A stretch of 64,000 nt of DNA from Lichenostomus cassidix (taxonomy: Eukaryota; Chordata; Aves; Passeriformes; Meliphagidae): the NCBI GenBank assembly GCA_008360975.2, contig CM039210.1, positions 12,898,293 to 12,962,292 on the forward strand, given 5' to 3'. Numbering within the stretch: position 1 is the first letter of the stretch; every line of letters starts with the position of its first letter. The notes beneath the pieces were generated by a model. The model saw nothing but the letters and a program-made list of their open reading frames with translations. It searched no databases and was not told where the DNA came from. Below, one piece after another: positions 13,305 through 23,994 of the stretch. Both the position numbers and the translations under genes were made by a program.

Positions 13305-14220
13305 AGGGGCTGGGCTTAGTTCCTAGCTCTCTCTCAGCATTGGAGGAGGACGGTCAAGCTGTTGCTTACTGTGGGGAGAATCCCCTGCCACTGTGGAGCC
13401 CAGCCCTGTACTGCTTCTTCCTTATTGTGGGTGAGCCTTTGCTTGTAAGAGCAGCTGTTGAACTGGGATCTTATTAACACCCAATCTGACTGGAAAGGAC
13501 CCTCACAATCTATTCAGGTGCCTCAGGGAAAAATCTGGGACCCTGACCCACTCCCCCTTCCTGGATGGGTTCATCTCCCCGGCTGCGTGCGGCAGCTGCT
13601 ATGGAGAAGCCTGGCTGCTGCTGCCCAGCCTCGCTGTTTTCTGCTGCTGCCTTGGGCTTTTTCACTACACTCTAACCCAGCACCCCATGTCCACCTGACT
13701 CCCGTGGCTCCTGCTAAGGCTGCGGAGCTTTCTGTTACATTTTTTTTGCCACCTTGGGGGTGTGCCTGCCTCTGCTGTCCCAGCTGCCACTCCGAGGTTC
13801 CTGCTATAGCCTGTTCCACCATCCAGCCAGCCCATTACCACGTGAGGGAGATCTGACTGAACTTGCGCCACAGCGCCCCCTGCAGCCGTGAGGGAATAAT
13901 TGCACCTGCCCTGCCTGGCTGGGAGCCTGACAGCGCCCCTGCTGGCTGTGACTGTAACTGCACCAAAGGGGAGGGTGCTTGACAGCCAAGAGAAGGCTTT
14001 TACTGGGTTTTTGGTTTTGTTTGTTGTTGCTACTGTTGTTGTTGTTTGTTTGCTTTGTTATACATACTAGTAAAGAACTGTTATTCCTTTTCCCATATCT
14101 TTGCCTGAAAGTCCCTTAATTTAAAAAGTTATAATAATTTGGAGGGAAGGAGGTCATATTTTCCATTCCAAGGGAGGTTCTTGCCTTCCTTGGCAGATAC
14201 CTGTCTTTCAAACCAAGACA
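13305..14220 (+). mobile_element. LTR, ERVL-like, boundaries approximate
   Basis: The right part (about 14060-14220) has the features of a common avian ERVL LTR 3' end: a T-rich stretch, a region around CTGAAAGTCCC, GGAGGGAAGGAGGT, and an end in CCAAGACA. No TSD partner was found, so the left end is unknown. Pieces of the GC-rich part, around 13560-13860, could belong to a different element. Confidence 0.5.
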
Positions 14221-14770
14221 GACTTAATGAAGAGATCAGTTTTTAAGTGTAGCCAAAATATCCATTACATTGAGGTCAAAGCATTTTAACTAAGGACAGC
14301 AAATGTTTTATAATTTTCTCCTTTAAGTGAGAAAGGCATATCTATGCAAAACTTGAATTTAAACTTAAGAAGTGAAATTTCTGAATGTCCCTATTTGAAG
14401 ATTTAATCAGTCGCATCTTTATAGTACTACTCTAGTACTTACAAGAACAGATGTAATCTTAGAAGGAAATCTCATTACTTATATTCTGCATTTGAATTAA
14501 ATTCTTTTTTGCTGATATTACCCTAATAGTCAATGCTCAGTTAATTTACTTCACAAAATAAAAGCTAAGGGGTGAAAGACCAAAACCACCTTCTTTCCAT
14601 ATCAATATGTAAGACTGATATTTTTAAAGGTACCGTTTCAGCAGTATGTTTATTTGACTGCCATTTATGCTTGTGATTAACAGTTCCACTAAACAGTTTA
14701 TTCATGCTTTTGAACTGCATACAAGACAGCTGTATACAGCTATCAGCTTGAAATCCCTACCCATAAAAAG
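14221..14770. other. Intronic sequence, no feature seen
   Basis: AT-rich unique sequence before the CR1 fragment. Nothing recognised. Confidence 0.4.
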
Positions 14771-15163
14771 GTGTTACAGAATCAGAATCCCAGAATAATT
14801 AAGGTTGAAAAAGACCTCGGAGATCATCGACTCCAACCTTTGACTGATCACCACCTTGTGAACTAGACCATGCCATTAAGTGCCACATCCAGTCGTTTCT
14901 TGAACCTCCAGGGATGCTGACTCCATGACCTCCCTGGGCAGTCCATTCCAATGTTTAACAATACCTTCTGTGAAGAAATTCCTTCTGATGTCCAGTCTGA
15001 AACCCCCATGTGCAAATTAAAGCTCTGTCCTCTTGTCCTGTCACAAGCTGCCTGGGAGAAGAGGCCGACCCCCACCTGGCTACAACCTCCTTTCAGGTAG
15101 TTGTAGAGAGTGATAAGGTCTACCCTGAGCCTCCTTTTCTCTAGGCTAAACAACCCCAGCTCC
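14771..15163 (-). mobile_element. CR1 LINE, 3' part of a split copy
   Basis: Minus-strand CR1 3' region; on the plus strand it reads CAGAATCCCAGAATAA.., then a stretch around AGACCTCGGAGATCATC. It ends at 15163 in CAGCTCC, where LTR X begins. The same CR1 resumes at 24408 with CTCCCTCAGCTCC. The join is colinear with other CR1 copies in the window, for example 52780-52830. Confidence 0.88.
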
Positions 15164-15924
15164 TGTAAGAGGTAAAGCCCCTGTAAGCATTAACGTTAGA
15201 AGTTAGCAAATAAGTAAGCAAATATTAGCCATAGCCTTAAGAAACAGAACATCCTCCAGAAAGAAATGAGGAGCAGGAGCAGCCGAAAACAGGAACAAAG
15301 GTGGTTAGAATTGGGGGAGAAACCGCTGACACAGCAAGAGAGAGACGGCGTGTGGCTAGCACAGTTTTTCCCATGAGAGGTTTTCTTGTGTTTTGTAAAT
15401 AAAGATAAAGTTTGGATGTTTTGGAACAGTGTCCCAGAACTTGGGCAGTGCAGGCCTGGCCAATCAGGCCTGGGGGAAGGCTTCTGACTGACCAATCTGG
15501 GTGACTTTTGAGAACTCTATAAATGTGATGAAATCAAAACAATAAAGGTCATTCCTTCTTGCCACTGAGAACCGATGCATTCATTACTCTGCTAGCTGCT
15601 CAACAGCGACAACGGCGCATGCTCCTCAAGAAAAGATGAAAAGTGCACTCTGAGGAAGACCGCCAGCCTTCACATTAACAACCCCCGAGGAAGACGTTGA
15701 ACCTTCCTCAGAATGACCACCAGAGGGAACTACAGCTGCGTGAGATTGTGCTACCTAATTCCAGGGATTTATTAGCTTAGACACTCCTTTATATTAGAAT
15801 AGGCCTTCCCCTTTATGAATATGTATGTAATCACAGCATAAGAATGAGGAAGCGACTTAACCTGGTGTGCATGTTAGGAGGAGTGATCCCCCATGCACCC
15901 GACGCTGAATAAACAGATACCTGC
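15164..15924 (+). mobile_element. Solo LTR X, left part (split by ERV A)
   Basis: LTR X starts TGTAAGAGG at 15164 and ends TGATTCA at 24407. The 4-bp duplication CTCC flanks it at 15160-15163 and 24408-24411, inside the CR1. Removing solo LTR Y and ERV A leaves about 545 bp. AATAAACA lies near 15907. The 4-bp TSD points to a class I integrase. It is related to the LTR at 12658-13304. Confidence 0.82.
15351..15611 (+). mobile_element. Solo LTR Y, copy 1 (class II)
   Basis: This 261-bp LTR starts TGTGGCTAGC and ends CAGCGACA, with the perfect 6-bp duplication ACGGCG at 15345-15350 and 15612-15617. It has an AATAAAG signal near 15400 and AATAAAGG near 15542. A near-identical copy with its own 6-bp TSD interrupts the env of ERV C at 37475-37737. 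No coding region of this family is in the window. Confidence 0.92.
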
Positions 15925-16280
15925 TGTTGGAAAACGCAGTTTTCCAGCAAAACTCATGCTAACTGAGCAAGCCTGAGCAAGGCTTCAGCATGGTCAGGCC
16001 TCAGTAAAATTCCAACAAGCTACAGTGGTTTGTTTGCCTGAGAATGTTCTGTGGGAAGAATGTCATGAGAAAGATTAGGGAGTCAGGAGTGTTATGAGAA
16101 AAGAATAAGGGAGTTAACAGGAGGATCCCTGAATGTGTGAGAGCAGACTGCAGGTGTGTGTATCTATAATTAGAAACATCTGTAACAGTATATAAGTTTC
16201 TCGTTTGGTGAAATAAAATGGAGCTTACTTTATATCTCATATTGAGACTGCCGTGAGTTCCCTCTCGTCGTTTCTCATTA
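15925..16280 (+). repeat. ERV A 5' LTR
   Basis: It starts TGTTGGAAAACGC and ends TTTCTCATTA, an uncommon TG..TA terminus. That end is supported by the flanking TSD at the 3' copy. A TATATAAG box lies near 16189 and AATAAAA near 16211, giving a short R-U5. It is the same family as the ERV B LTRs. Confidence 0.93.
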
Positions 16281-16282
16281 AA

Positions 16283-16300
16283 TGGTGACCCTGACGACTA
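16283..16300 (+). other. Primer binding site, tRNA-Trp type
   Basis: TGGTGACCCTGACG starts two bases after the LTR. It matches the 3' end of tRNA-Trp with one mismatch over the first 14 positions and diverges after that. tRNA-Trp is the primer used by alpharetroviruses, whereas mammalian betaretroviruses mostly use tRNA-Lys. Confidence 0.8.
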
Positions 16301-16546
16301 CGGACCCTGACAGCGGAGTTTTACGACCCTGCTTCTGAGAGCGGCGGGAATGGAGAGGCGCCGGTCGTGCAGCGACGGTGTGTCAAAATCTTCGCCCGAA
16401 TTGGGGGAGATTCCAGTGACACAGGCCGAATAGGACCTGCCTACCGTGGGGCTACACTTCCGTGAACTGCACAACTCTGGCAACTGCGAGCTTCAATAGA
16501 GTGCTTAGACGGTGTTGACCAGGACCCCGAAAACCAGCTGGATCAA

Positions 16547-18380
16547 ATGGAATCAGAGGTAGCCCAAGACTTATTATTACGCTTTTTAGAAAAGCGCGGA
16601 GTAAGCAAAGATGCTTTAAAATACTTAGCCGCTTTAGTTGCTGCAGGGAAAGATAAAGGGTTGTTTGCTGACCCTGATTTATTGTTTGATGAGGTCGAAT
16701 GGCGAAAGGTTGAACATATCTTGTTTGATGGATTGCTAGAGGGTGATAAAACATACAATAAATTAGCGAGACTGTGGAAAGAAGTCATTAATTGCTTACA
16801 ACGGTTTCAAGCAGAAAAGAAAATAGCTGCCGTAGCTACTGACAAGTTGGGATCAGATGCCGGGGGGGGACCCCTTTGAATTGGGAAAAGGAGTGGGAGA
16901 AATTGAGCATCCTGCTCCGGGCATGCTTGCTGTGGGCGCAGATCCACCCAGTTTGCCCCCGCCGGGAAAGTGCAAAGTGTTAGGAGCGCAGGAATCTTTA
17001 ACGAAACACTGTACTACATCTGATTTAAACCCTGTTAGTACACCGGGCTCTGAAGGGTGGCCCAGCGCACCTCCCCCGCCTGCTGAAATTTGTGTTCCTG
17101 TCAGACAGGCTCTTCAGAGCGATTCTCGATTATTAGGCAAGCGCAGATTTAATTGGAAAGGCGTTGCAGAAAAAGCTGTACAAGAAGGTAATATACAAAT
17201 TGCAGAAACACTAACATTGCTAAGTCGAGCTGAGCAAGCATTTCCTGTAGTTTTTGAACCGATAGAAGGGGGTGGGCAGCAAGCGACCCATGTTGCTACC
17301 GATTGGAAGCTGCTCACGCAGCTGCGTAGCACAGCTACTGAATCGGGTCTGCATGGTGAACCAACAAGAGTAATGTTGAATTATATTTGGGGAAATTATA
17401 TACTGTGCCCAGAAGACATCAAAAATATTATTAAAATGATTATGACCCAGTCACAACAGCTGCTGTGGCAGGCTCACTGGCAAGAGCTGTGCCATCAGTC
17501 AGCAAGTCAGCCACGGGGGGAAAATGACCCCTTACAAGGGGTCATTCCAGAACAATTAATGGGCCAAGGCCGGTGGGCTACAATTATTGAACAATTGCAA
17601 TTGGGTCCAGACATTTTAATAGAATCCATGAGAACTGCACGAGATGCTATTTTCAGAGTGCACACTACCCCCCCCACACCATCCTACATGTCTATTAAAC
17701 AAGGAAGAGATGAGTCTTTTGCTAGCTTTGTTGATAAAGTCTCAGCTGCAATGCTGAATGCTGGGGTAGAACCATGGATGTCAGGAGCATTATTGCGCCA
17801 GTGTGTGACAGAAAATTGTAACCAGCAAACGAAAAGTATTCTTGTCACACTGCCCATAAATGCTACCCTGGAAATGATGTTAGAACGTATGAGTCGTGTA
17901 CCAGTAGGCACCCAGGCATTTGTAGCAGAGTTAGTGACAGCTATGGGAGATAAGCTAGGAGAGAAATTAGCCCAAGCACAGTCTCAAGCCTTTGCTGCTT
18001 TAGGGCCACTGCGACCCCTTAGCTTGCCTGCAGGAGGGGAAAAATTAGGGAAAGGTATGAAGTGCTACCGTTGTGGGCTTGAAGGACACACAAAGAAGCA
18101 ATGTAAAGATCCAGTTTGGTGTAAGAAATGCAACAACGATACCCACGCCACGCTAGCTTGTCGGCGATCGGGAAACGCGAAGAAGAGCGCGTCCAGCCGC
18201 CGCGCCCTGACACAAATAGCAGCTCCAGCCCTCACCCCCGCGACTATCCCACCACCTCATCCTTCATACACAGCGACATCTCCGCCGATGAGCTCGCCCG
18301 CCGTCAATCCCTTCGATCAGCAAACATCCTCCGACCTGCCACCAAGGGAAGCCTCGGCCTGGACCTGGCAACAGCAGTAG
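16547..18380 (+). pseudogene. gag: ERV A gag (one frame disruption)
   Basis: Gag builds the virus core. The ATG at 16547 opens a matrix-like domain of about 105 codons (L-L-L-R-F-L-E-K-R-G). The frame changes by +1 at a run of eight G (16862-16869) and the rest is open to the TAG at 18380. The capsid contains the major homology region Q-G-R-D-E-S-F-A-S-F-V near 17700-17735. Nucleocapsid has two complete CX2CX4HX4C zinc knuckles at 18063-18104 and 18120-18161, followed by a proline-rich tail. A single-base length change in the G run would explain the break, and it could also be a sequencing error. Otherwise the length is normal for class II gag. Confidence 0.9.
18170..18176 (+). promoter_or_regulatory. 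Gag-pro -1 frameshift site GGGAAAC
   Basis: GGGAAAC sits just after the second zinc knuckle in the correct phase: gag codons read GGA AAC, with the preceding G ending TCG. The pro frame is -1 relative to gag, as this site requires. After a 10-base spacer, GCGCG at 18187-18191 can pair with CGCGC at 18201-18205. The same heptamer is used between gag and pro in Mason-Pfizer monkey virus. Confidence 0.82.
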
Positions 18381-19126
18381 GTGTAACAATCATCGATTTG
18401 CGCCCTGTAAAAGTTCCCACTAGGATTCAAGGCCCGCTCTGCATTAACAACGAGCCTGTGGGTGCGCTTCTAGTGGGTCGTTAATCTGCTAGCATAAAAG
18501 GACTGTTCGTATTACCAGGAATAATTGATGCTGATTTTACAGGTGAAATTCACATCATGGTGCAAACTATGTTTCCCCCCATTTATATTCCTAAAAATAC
18601 AAGACTAGCTCAACTCGTCCCACTCCCGCAAATGGTCGCACAGATGCAACAACACGAGGCACTCGTGGATCGCGGAGCCGGTGGATTTGGCTCTACAGGA
18701 GAACTTGCAATGTTAACAGTCCCATTAACAGAACGACCAGTTGTGGAAACTACTTGGACTCGGGGAGATATCTCCCAAACATTGCCAGCATTACTTGATA
18801 CAGGTGCAGATATTACGATAATGTCTACCGCCTGTTGGCCAACTGAATGGCCGCATCACCATACTTTGAGTGGAATTGAAGGCGTTGGGGGTTCAGTTTC
18901 AGTACAGCGGAGCTCTGACCCAATTCAAGTAGCCATTGAGGGCAGAGTGGCGACAGTCCATGTAACTATTATGCCCTTACCAAAAAAGGTGAATGCCTTA
19001 ATTGGCCGGGATGTATTAGACCAACTGGGACTTGTGTTAACCAATCAGCATTTTCCCCAGCGGTCGCTGTCAGATGGACTTTCCCGATCCAGCTCACATG
19101 GACAACAGACAAGCCTGTATGGATAG
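18177..19126 (+). pseudogene. pro: ERV A pro: dUTPase-protease, one stop
   Basis: The -1 frame holds a dUTPase followed by an aspartic protease. dUTPase motif 1 is G-S-L-G-L-D-L near 18347. An in-frame TAA at 18482-18484 falls right after G-R of motif 2. Motif 3 (P-G-I-I-D-A-D-F-T-G) lies near 18518 and motif 5 (G-G-F-G-S-T) near 18680. The protease has L-L-D-T-G-A-D near 18790 and the I-G-R-D motif near 19000. dUTPase joined in front of protease in the pro frame is a betaretrovirus hallmark and is absent from alpharetroviruses. The stop would block both domains unless read through. Confidence 0.9.
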
Positions 19127-21681
19127 GGCAGTGGCCGCTAAAAGGGGAAAGTCTAGTACAAGCACAGCTGTTGGTGCAAGAACAATTGCAACAAGGACAC
19201 CTGCGACCTTCCACGAGCCCTTGGAACACACCCATTTTTGTCATCAAGAAAAAATCTGGCAAGTATAGACTGTTACATGACCTGCGAGCAGTTAATGCAC
19301 AAATGCAGGCAATGGGGGCCCTCCAGCCTGGATTGCCAAACCCTGCCATGCTTCCTGAGGGATGACACCTGTTAATTATCGACTTAAAAGACTGCTTTTT
19401 TACAATTCCGCTGCATCCAGTGGACACTGCACGATTTGCTTTTACCCTACCAACAATTAACAGAGAAGCCCCTTTCCTGAGATTTGAATGGACTGTTCTG
19501 CCACAGGGAATGAAAAATAGCCCCACCCTGTGCCAACTGTTTGTAGCCAATGCGTTACAACCCATTCGTACAGCATGGCCTGGAACAGTGATTTACCACT
19601 ATATGGATGACATTTTATTTGCCCAGGCCTCAGCTTTTACTAGCGAACAAGAAAATATGCTTCAACAACAATTAGGCAGACATGGACTAACCATTGCCCC
19701 TGAAAAGATCCAGCGTTCTCCTGTTTGGAAATACTTAGGATGGCAAATAACACAAGGGCATGTGAGACCACAAAAATTACGGCTTAACACACATGTGAGG
19801 ACGTTACATGACGCGCAGTGCCTCCTAGGCGATATTCAATGGTTACGTCCAGTTATTGGCATTTCAAACGATGACATTGATGCCTTGCGACCACTGCTAC
19901 AAGGCACCGACCCAGCACGGACAGTACATCCAACCCCGCTGCAACAGCAGATTATTCAGAAAATCAGCACACAAATTGCACAACGCTGGGTTGATCGTTG
20001 CGACCCGGACATTCCAGTAGACCTTACAATTTTAAGCGGCGAAAAACAAATCCTTGGTGCACTTACGCAGTGCAAAAATAAAAAGAGGGAGAATAAGGTG
20101 AAAATATTGGAATGGCTGTTCACTAGCATCCAGCCCAAAACTACAATTCAACAAAAGGTTGAAAACATAGCAGAATTGATCCAGAAGGGTCGCACCAGGA
20201 TTTTACAGTTAACAAGCCAAGAGCCGGAAACCATTTACCTGCCGATGAAGCGACAAAACCTCGAGTGGTATCTTCAGAATTCACAAGCGCTGCAAATCAG
20301 CCTGCTGTCTCAAGCAGTGAAAATTAGGGTGGAGCCACTGCGATCTACCACCCTGCGTTGGGTGAGTAACCAAGATTGGATTACAATACCAAAAAGGAGT
20401 GAGCGCCCATTGCAAAACGCAGTGACAGTTTTTACAGATGCAGGACGGAAATCTCGACGCGCAGCAGCAACTTGGATGCAAGACGGCAAATGGCATCATC
20501 ACATATTAGCCGCGAAAGAAGAAGATTCACTGCAAACCCTGGAACTGGCAGCAGTCGTTTGGGCCTTTGTGAACTGGCACTCTACGGAGTTAAATGTAAT
20601 TTCTGACTCCATGTATGTCACTGGCATAGTACAGCGTATCGAAGATGCCCGGCTCAAAGATTGCCAAAATAAACAACTGTTCGAATTATTGAGACAGCTG
20701 CAGGCTGCAATTTATCAGCGAGAATGCGCCTATGCTGTCATTCACATACGAAGCCACAAATGGTCAAAAGGCCTTGGGGAAGGCAATGAGAGAGCGGATC
20801 GTTTAGTTTCAGTAGTGGTGCCACTGAGCGAATTTGTTAAGGCCAGAGAAGCTCATAACACTTTTCATCAAAATGCCAAGGGACTCTTCCACCAATTTAA
20901 GATTACTATGGAAGAAGCAAAAGGCATTGTCAGAGCTTGTCCAAGTTGTAGCCATCATGGACCAGGCCTAGGAATTGGAGTAAATCCACGAGGGTTAGGC
21001 CCTTGTGAACTTTGGCAGATGGATGTTACCCATGTCCCACAGTTTGGTCGATTAAAGTATGTGCATGTTACAATTGACACATACAGCAGATTTCTGTGGG
21101 CCACGGCTCAAGCAGGAGAAAAGGCCACCCACGTCATACGGCATTTGACAAGCTGTTTTGCAGTTATGGGAGTGCCGCAGCAGATCAAGACCGACAATGG
21201 GCCCGCATATATCGGCGAAAAAATGCGACAATTCTGTCAACAGTGGGGGGTCAAGCATGTAACAGGCATTCCCCATTCACCAACGGGACAAGCCATTGTT
21301 GAGCGAGCAAATCAGACTCTAAAACGATACTTAGACAAATTCAATGATGTTCGTGATGTTAGTGAAAGGCTAGCTAAAACATTGTTTGTGTTAAACTATT
21401 TGTGTATTTTTTCAGACCAGGATTCTCCTCCTGCGCAGGTGCATGGCCAAACTCTGGCTTCAGAGCATAAGGAACCCATGATGGTCATGTATCGCGACCC
21501 GTGCTCAGGCCTGTGGCGAGGCCCGGCAGAAGTGAAATATATAGGGCGCGGTTACATGTGTGTGCTTACATCCACAGGTACACAGTGGGTCCCTGCGAAG
21601 TGGACCAAAGCTGTTCCTCGTGCTGCTAGCGATCAAGGCTCTAATATCGGGCTCAGCCACGACCCTCTTAACGAAGGTTGA
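19050..21681 (+). pseudogene. pol: ERV A pol: RT-RNase H-integrase, one stop
   Basis: Pol is in the -1 frame relative to pro. I see no classic slippery heptamer at the pro-pol overlap, so the start is approximate. RT has L-K-D-C-F-F near 19386 and Y-M-D-D near 19600. An in-frame TGA at 19363-19365 precedes the first catalytic Asp. RNase H shows T-D-A-G, L-E-L-A, S-D-S-M and E-R-A-D (about 20430-20810). Integrase has an HX3H and CX2C zinc domain (20850-20960) and the DDE triad in Q-M-D-V-T, K-T-D-N-G-P and V-E-R-A-N. The C-terminal domain ends at 21681. Apart from the TGA it is open. Confidence 0.92.
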
Positions 21682-23005
21682 AGAAAGACAGAACCTGTGG
21701 GTGACTTGGGCCAGTGCAACGCATAACCCAGAATTTTGCCTCAGTTTGCAATCAGCTACTGCACCATTTAAAACATGTTTAGTCGGTGTGCCTTTGTTCA
21801 GTTTTGAGGCGTTTAGCAATTATAGCACCTATCTTAAATGTTCTATAGCGAAAAGCACCTCTTGGTGTGCTGCAAACCTAATCAATCAGTTAAATACTAC
21901 CTTGCCTTGGGACCCAGAGGAGTTGCATCTCTTGGGGTCCATGAAAATTGGTAATACCTCCAGCAATTGGACCCAAACATGCATTTGGTTTGGAAATAGA
22001 CAACAAAACCTAACCCTAAGTTATTCTAACAAAGGCTGGACAAATGTCAGCCCGATAAATATAGCAGATTATTCATACAATGTTAAAGGCGGCTATTGCG
22101 GAAGTAACAACACTGCTAATCAAAGTTTGGGTGCTTTGGGAGCTGAAATAAAGAAATCACCAATTACGATTTGGAACAACGGAACGCCAAAAGCGTTACC
22201 CCCATCTGTATTCCTAATATGTGGAGATAGAGCATGGCAAGGAGTCCCTCATAACATCTTTGGAGGGCCATGTTATTTAGGAGAACTAACTCTTTTAGCA
22301 CCCAACCAGCGCATGTGGCTTAGCGTAGTCGCCGAGCCAAAACGCCAACAGCGCTCTCTGTCTCACCAACTAAATTCACGGTGCAAAGATGATGTTGAAT
22401 TATGGTCAGTAACAGCTAAAGTATTCACCTCCCTGTTTACCCCCGGAATAGCTGCTGCAAGAGCCCTCAGGCAAATTGAAAAACTTGCATGTTGGACAGT
22501 TAAACAAGCAAATGTTACTACTAATATCCTTTCCCAATTGCTGCTTGACCAAAAGAGTTTGCGACATGCCGTGCTTCAAAATCGAGCTGCTATTGATTTC
22601 TTATTATTAGCTCAAGGCCATGGTTGTAAAGACTTTGAGGGGATGTGCTGCTTTAATTTGTCAGATCATAGCAATTCCATCCATAAACAATTAGAGTGGT
22701 TGAAAAAGCACACCTCCACAATTACAGTTGATGTCAATCCCTTAGACAAATGGTTGTCATCCCTGTTTGGAGGTCTGTCACCATGGTTGATACCCTTGCT
22801 TAAAGAAGGTCTACGTTGGTTAATGATTCTTATATTAATAGTTATTGTAGTGAAAATTACTTATAAGTGTGTTGTTAAACAAATTAATCAAACAACTGAT
22901 GGAATCTTGCTCGCCCAAAAGAGAAAAGGGGGAATTGTTACACAATGGCTTAAAGATCACAGACATGACTTATTAGAAGGATTGTGCGAGCAAGATCACT
23001 GTTAG
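21560..23005 (+). CDS. env: ERV A env, intact alpharetrovirus-like envelope
   Basis: This 481-codon frame overlaps the end of pol by 122 bases and is not interrupted. It has a hydrophobic leader (L-F-L-V-L-L-A-I), then N-L-W-V-T-W-A-S and F-C-L-S-L-Q-S-A-T, the signature of alpharetrovirus surface subunits. R-Q-Q-R-S near 22350 is a candidate furin site. The transmembrane subunit has L-Q-N-R-A-A-I-D, then the C-X6-C-C loop with C-C-F-N-L-S-D-H, and one membrane anchor near 22820-22860. It is shorter than exogenous alpharetrovirus envelopes (around 600 residues). Several N-x-S/T sites are present. The intact frame could reflect recent insertion or retention for use. Confidence 0.93.
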   Translation: MCLHPQVHSGSLRSGPKLFLVLLAIKALISGSATTLLTKVEERQNLWVTWASATHNPEFCLSLQSATAPFKTCLVGVPLFSFEAFSNYSTYLKCSIAKSTSWCAANLINQLNTTLPWDPEELHLLGSMKIGNTSSNWTQTCIWFGNRQQNLTLSYSNKGWTNVSPINIADYSYNVKGGYCGSNNTANQSLGALGAEIKKSPITIWNNGTPKALPPSVFLICGDRAWQGVPHNIFGGPCYLGELTLLAPNQRMWLSVVAEPKRQQRSLSHQLNSRCKDDVELWSVTAKVFTSLFTPGIAAARALRQIEKLACWTVKQANVTTNILSQLLLDQKSLRHAVLQNRAAIDFLLLAQGHGCKDFEGMCCFNLSDHSNSIHKQLEWLKKHTSTITVDVNPLDKWLSSLFGGLSPWLIPLLKEGLRWLMILILIVIVVKITYKCVVKQINQTTDGILLAQKRKGGIVTQWLKDHRHDLLEGLCEQDHC

Positions 23006-23994
23006 GCTAAGTAGCACTTAGACCATGTACAGGCCGCAGCAGCTCGCTTCCCTTGGGAACGCTTCGTGAGAAAATATCAAAAATGCAGCTGTGTGAAGAA
23101 TGTACGGGAGGAAACTTGTGATTAACAGAGAATGAAGGAAAACACCTTGTAGATGTGGGAATAGAGTGTAAAAGAAATGTAAGTTGTAAAGTTATATTGA
23201 ACAGTCTAAACTAACTGTTAAGTACCTTTAGTTAAATATAGATTCTGTTAAAGTTAAGTAATAGTGAATTTAAATTCTATTAAGTTCTATTAGAGTTACA
23301 ATTCTGTGAAATAATATTAAGTGATGTAAATGTTAAATTCTGTTAAGTTTTAAATTTTGTTAGAGTTAAGTTGTTAAAGTGATATCGATTTTAAATTCCA
23401 TTATAGTTAAGTCCTATTTGTGGGTTTAAGATAAGATTTATTAAGATTAAGTTTTATTCATTTTCGGTGATATTAACTTTAAGTTGTAAATTTGTTAGTT
23501 TATATTATTGCACAAAAAGCTTTGCAGCTTTATATTTCTTAGTTAAAGTCAAATAATAATATCTACTATTTTCAAATATTTCATCTCACTTTATATAGTT
23601 GACTACAAAAACAGTAACATGATAAAACACTCTTCTTATTAATATTAGTCAAAGTTTGATGTTTTAAGAAATCCCTTTTACTTAGCACCTAAGCTCTGGC
23701 CAAGCTTTGGTCCTAATTAATTGGGAAACATGCCATGAGTCCCAAGAGTTTATAAAAGCTAAACCTTCTTCCAGGTAAACTTAGGATCCTTGTCCGGAAA
23801 AGGTTCTCTAAGCTTTACCTGTGAAGTGAATGTTTTCAGTAATGATAATTCCTAGACCATGGCAACATATGTAAATAATTAGTGAAATTTCCTTAGGTAA
23901 ATTTATAACAATTCTAATAATAAGAATTACTTATAGCAAAGCAAATTAATCTGATAACAGACAACGTCTGTTCTCACAAGCGAAACGGGGGAAC
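23006..23994 (+). repeat. ERV A 3' AT-rich region and polypurine tract
   Basis: Non-coding sequence with many degenerate repeats of a TTAAGTT / TTAAATTCTGTTA theme at 23160-23500, followed by a more complex segment. The same region recurs in inverse orientation in ERV B (26603-27660) and inside ERV C (about 31860-33660). It ends in GAAACGGGGGAAC, the polypurine tract that primes plus-strand DNA synthesis. Confidence 0.8.

Noticed and set aside
19051..19058. TTTTCCCC as a pro-pol slippery site
   Set aside because: Its phase does not fit the X-XXY-YYZ rule for the pro frame, so I do not claim it.
18969..19565. 198-codon minus-strand frame opposite ERV A pro-pol
   Set aside because: Shadow of conserved pol codons on the other strand; there is no leader or domain.
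23160..23500. AT-rich TTAAGTT repeats considered as a satellite or a CRISPR-like array
   Set aside because: Unit length and spacing are irregular and the region is a shared 3' segment of the ERV family.
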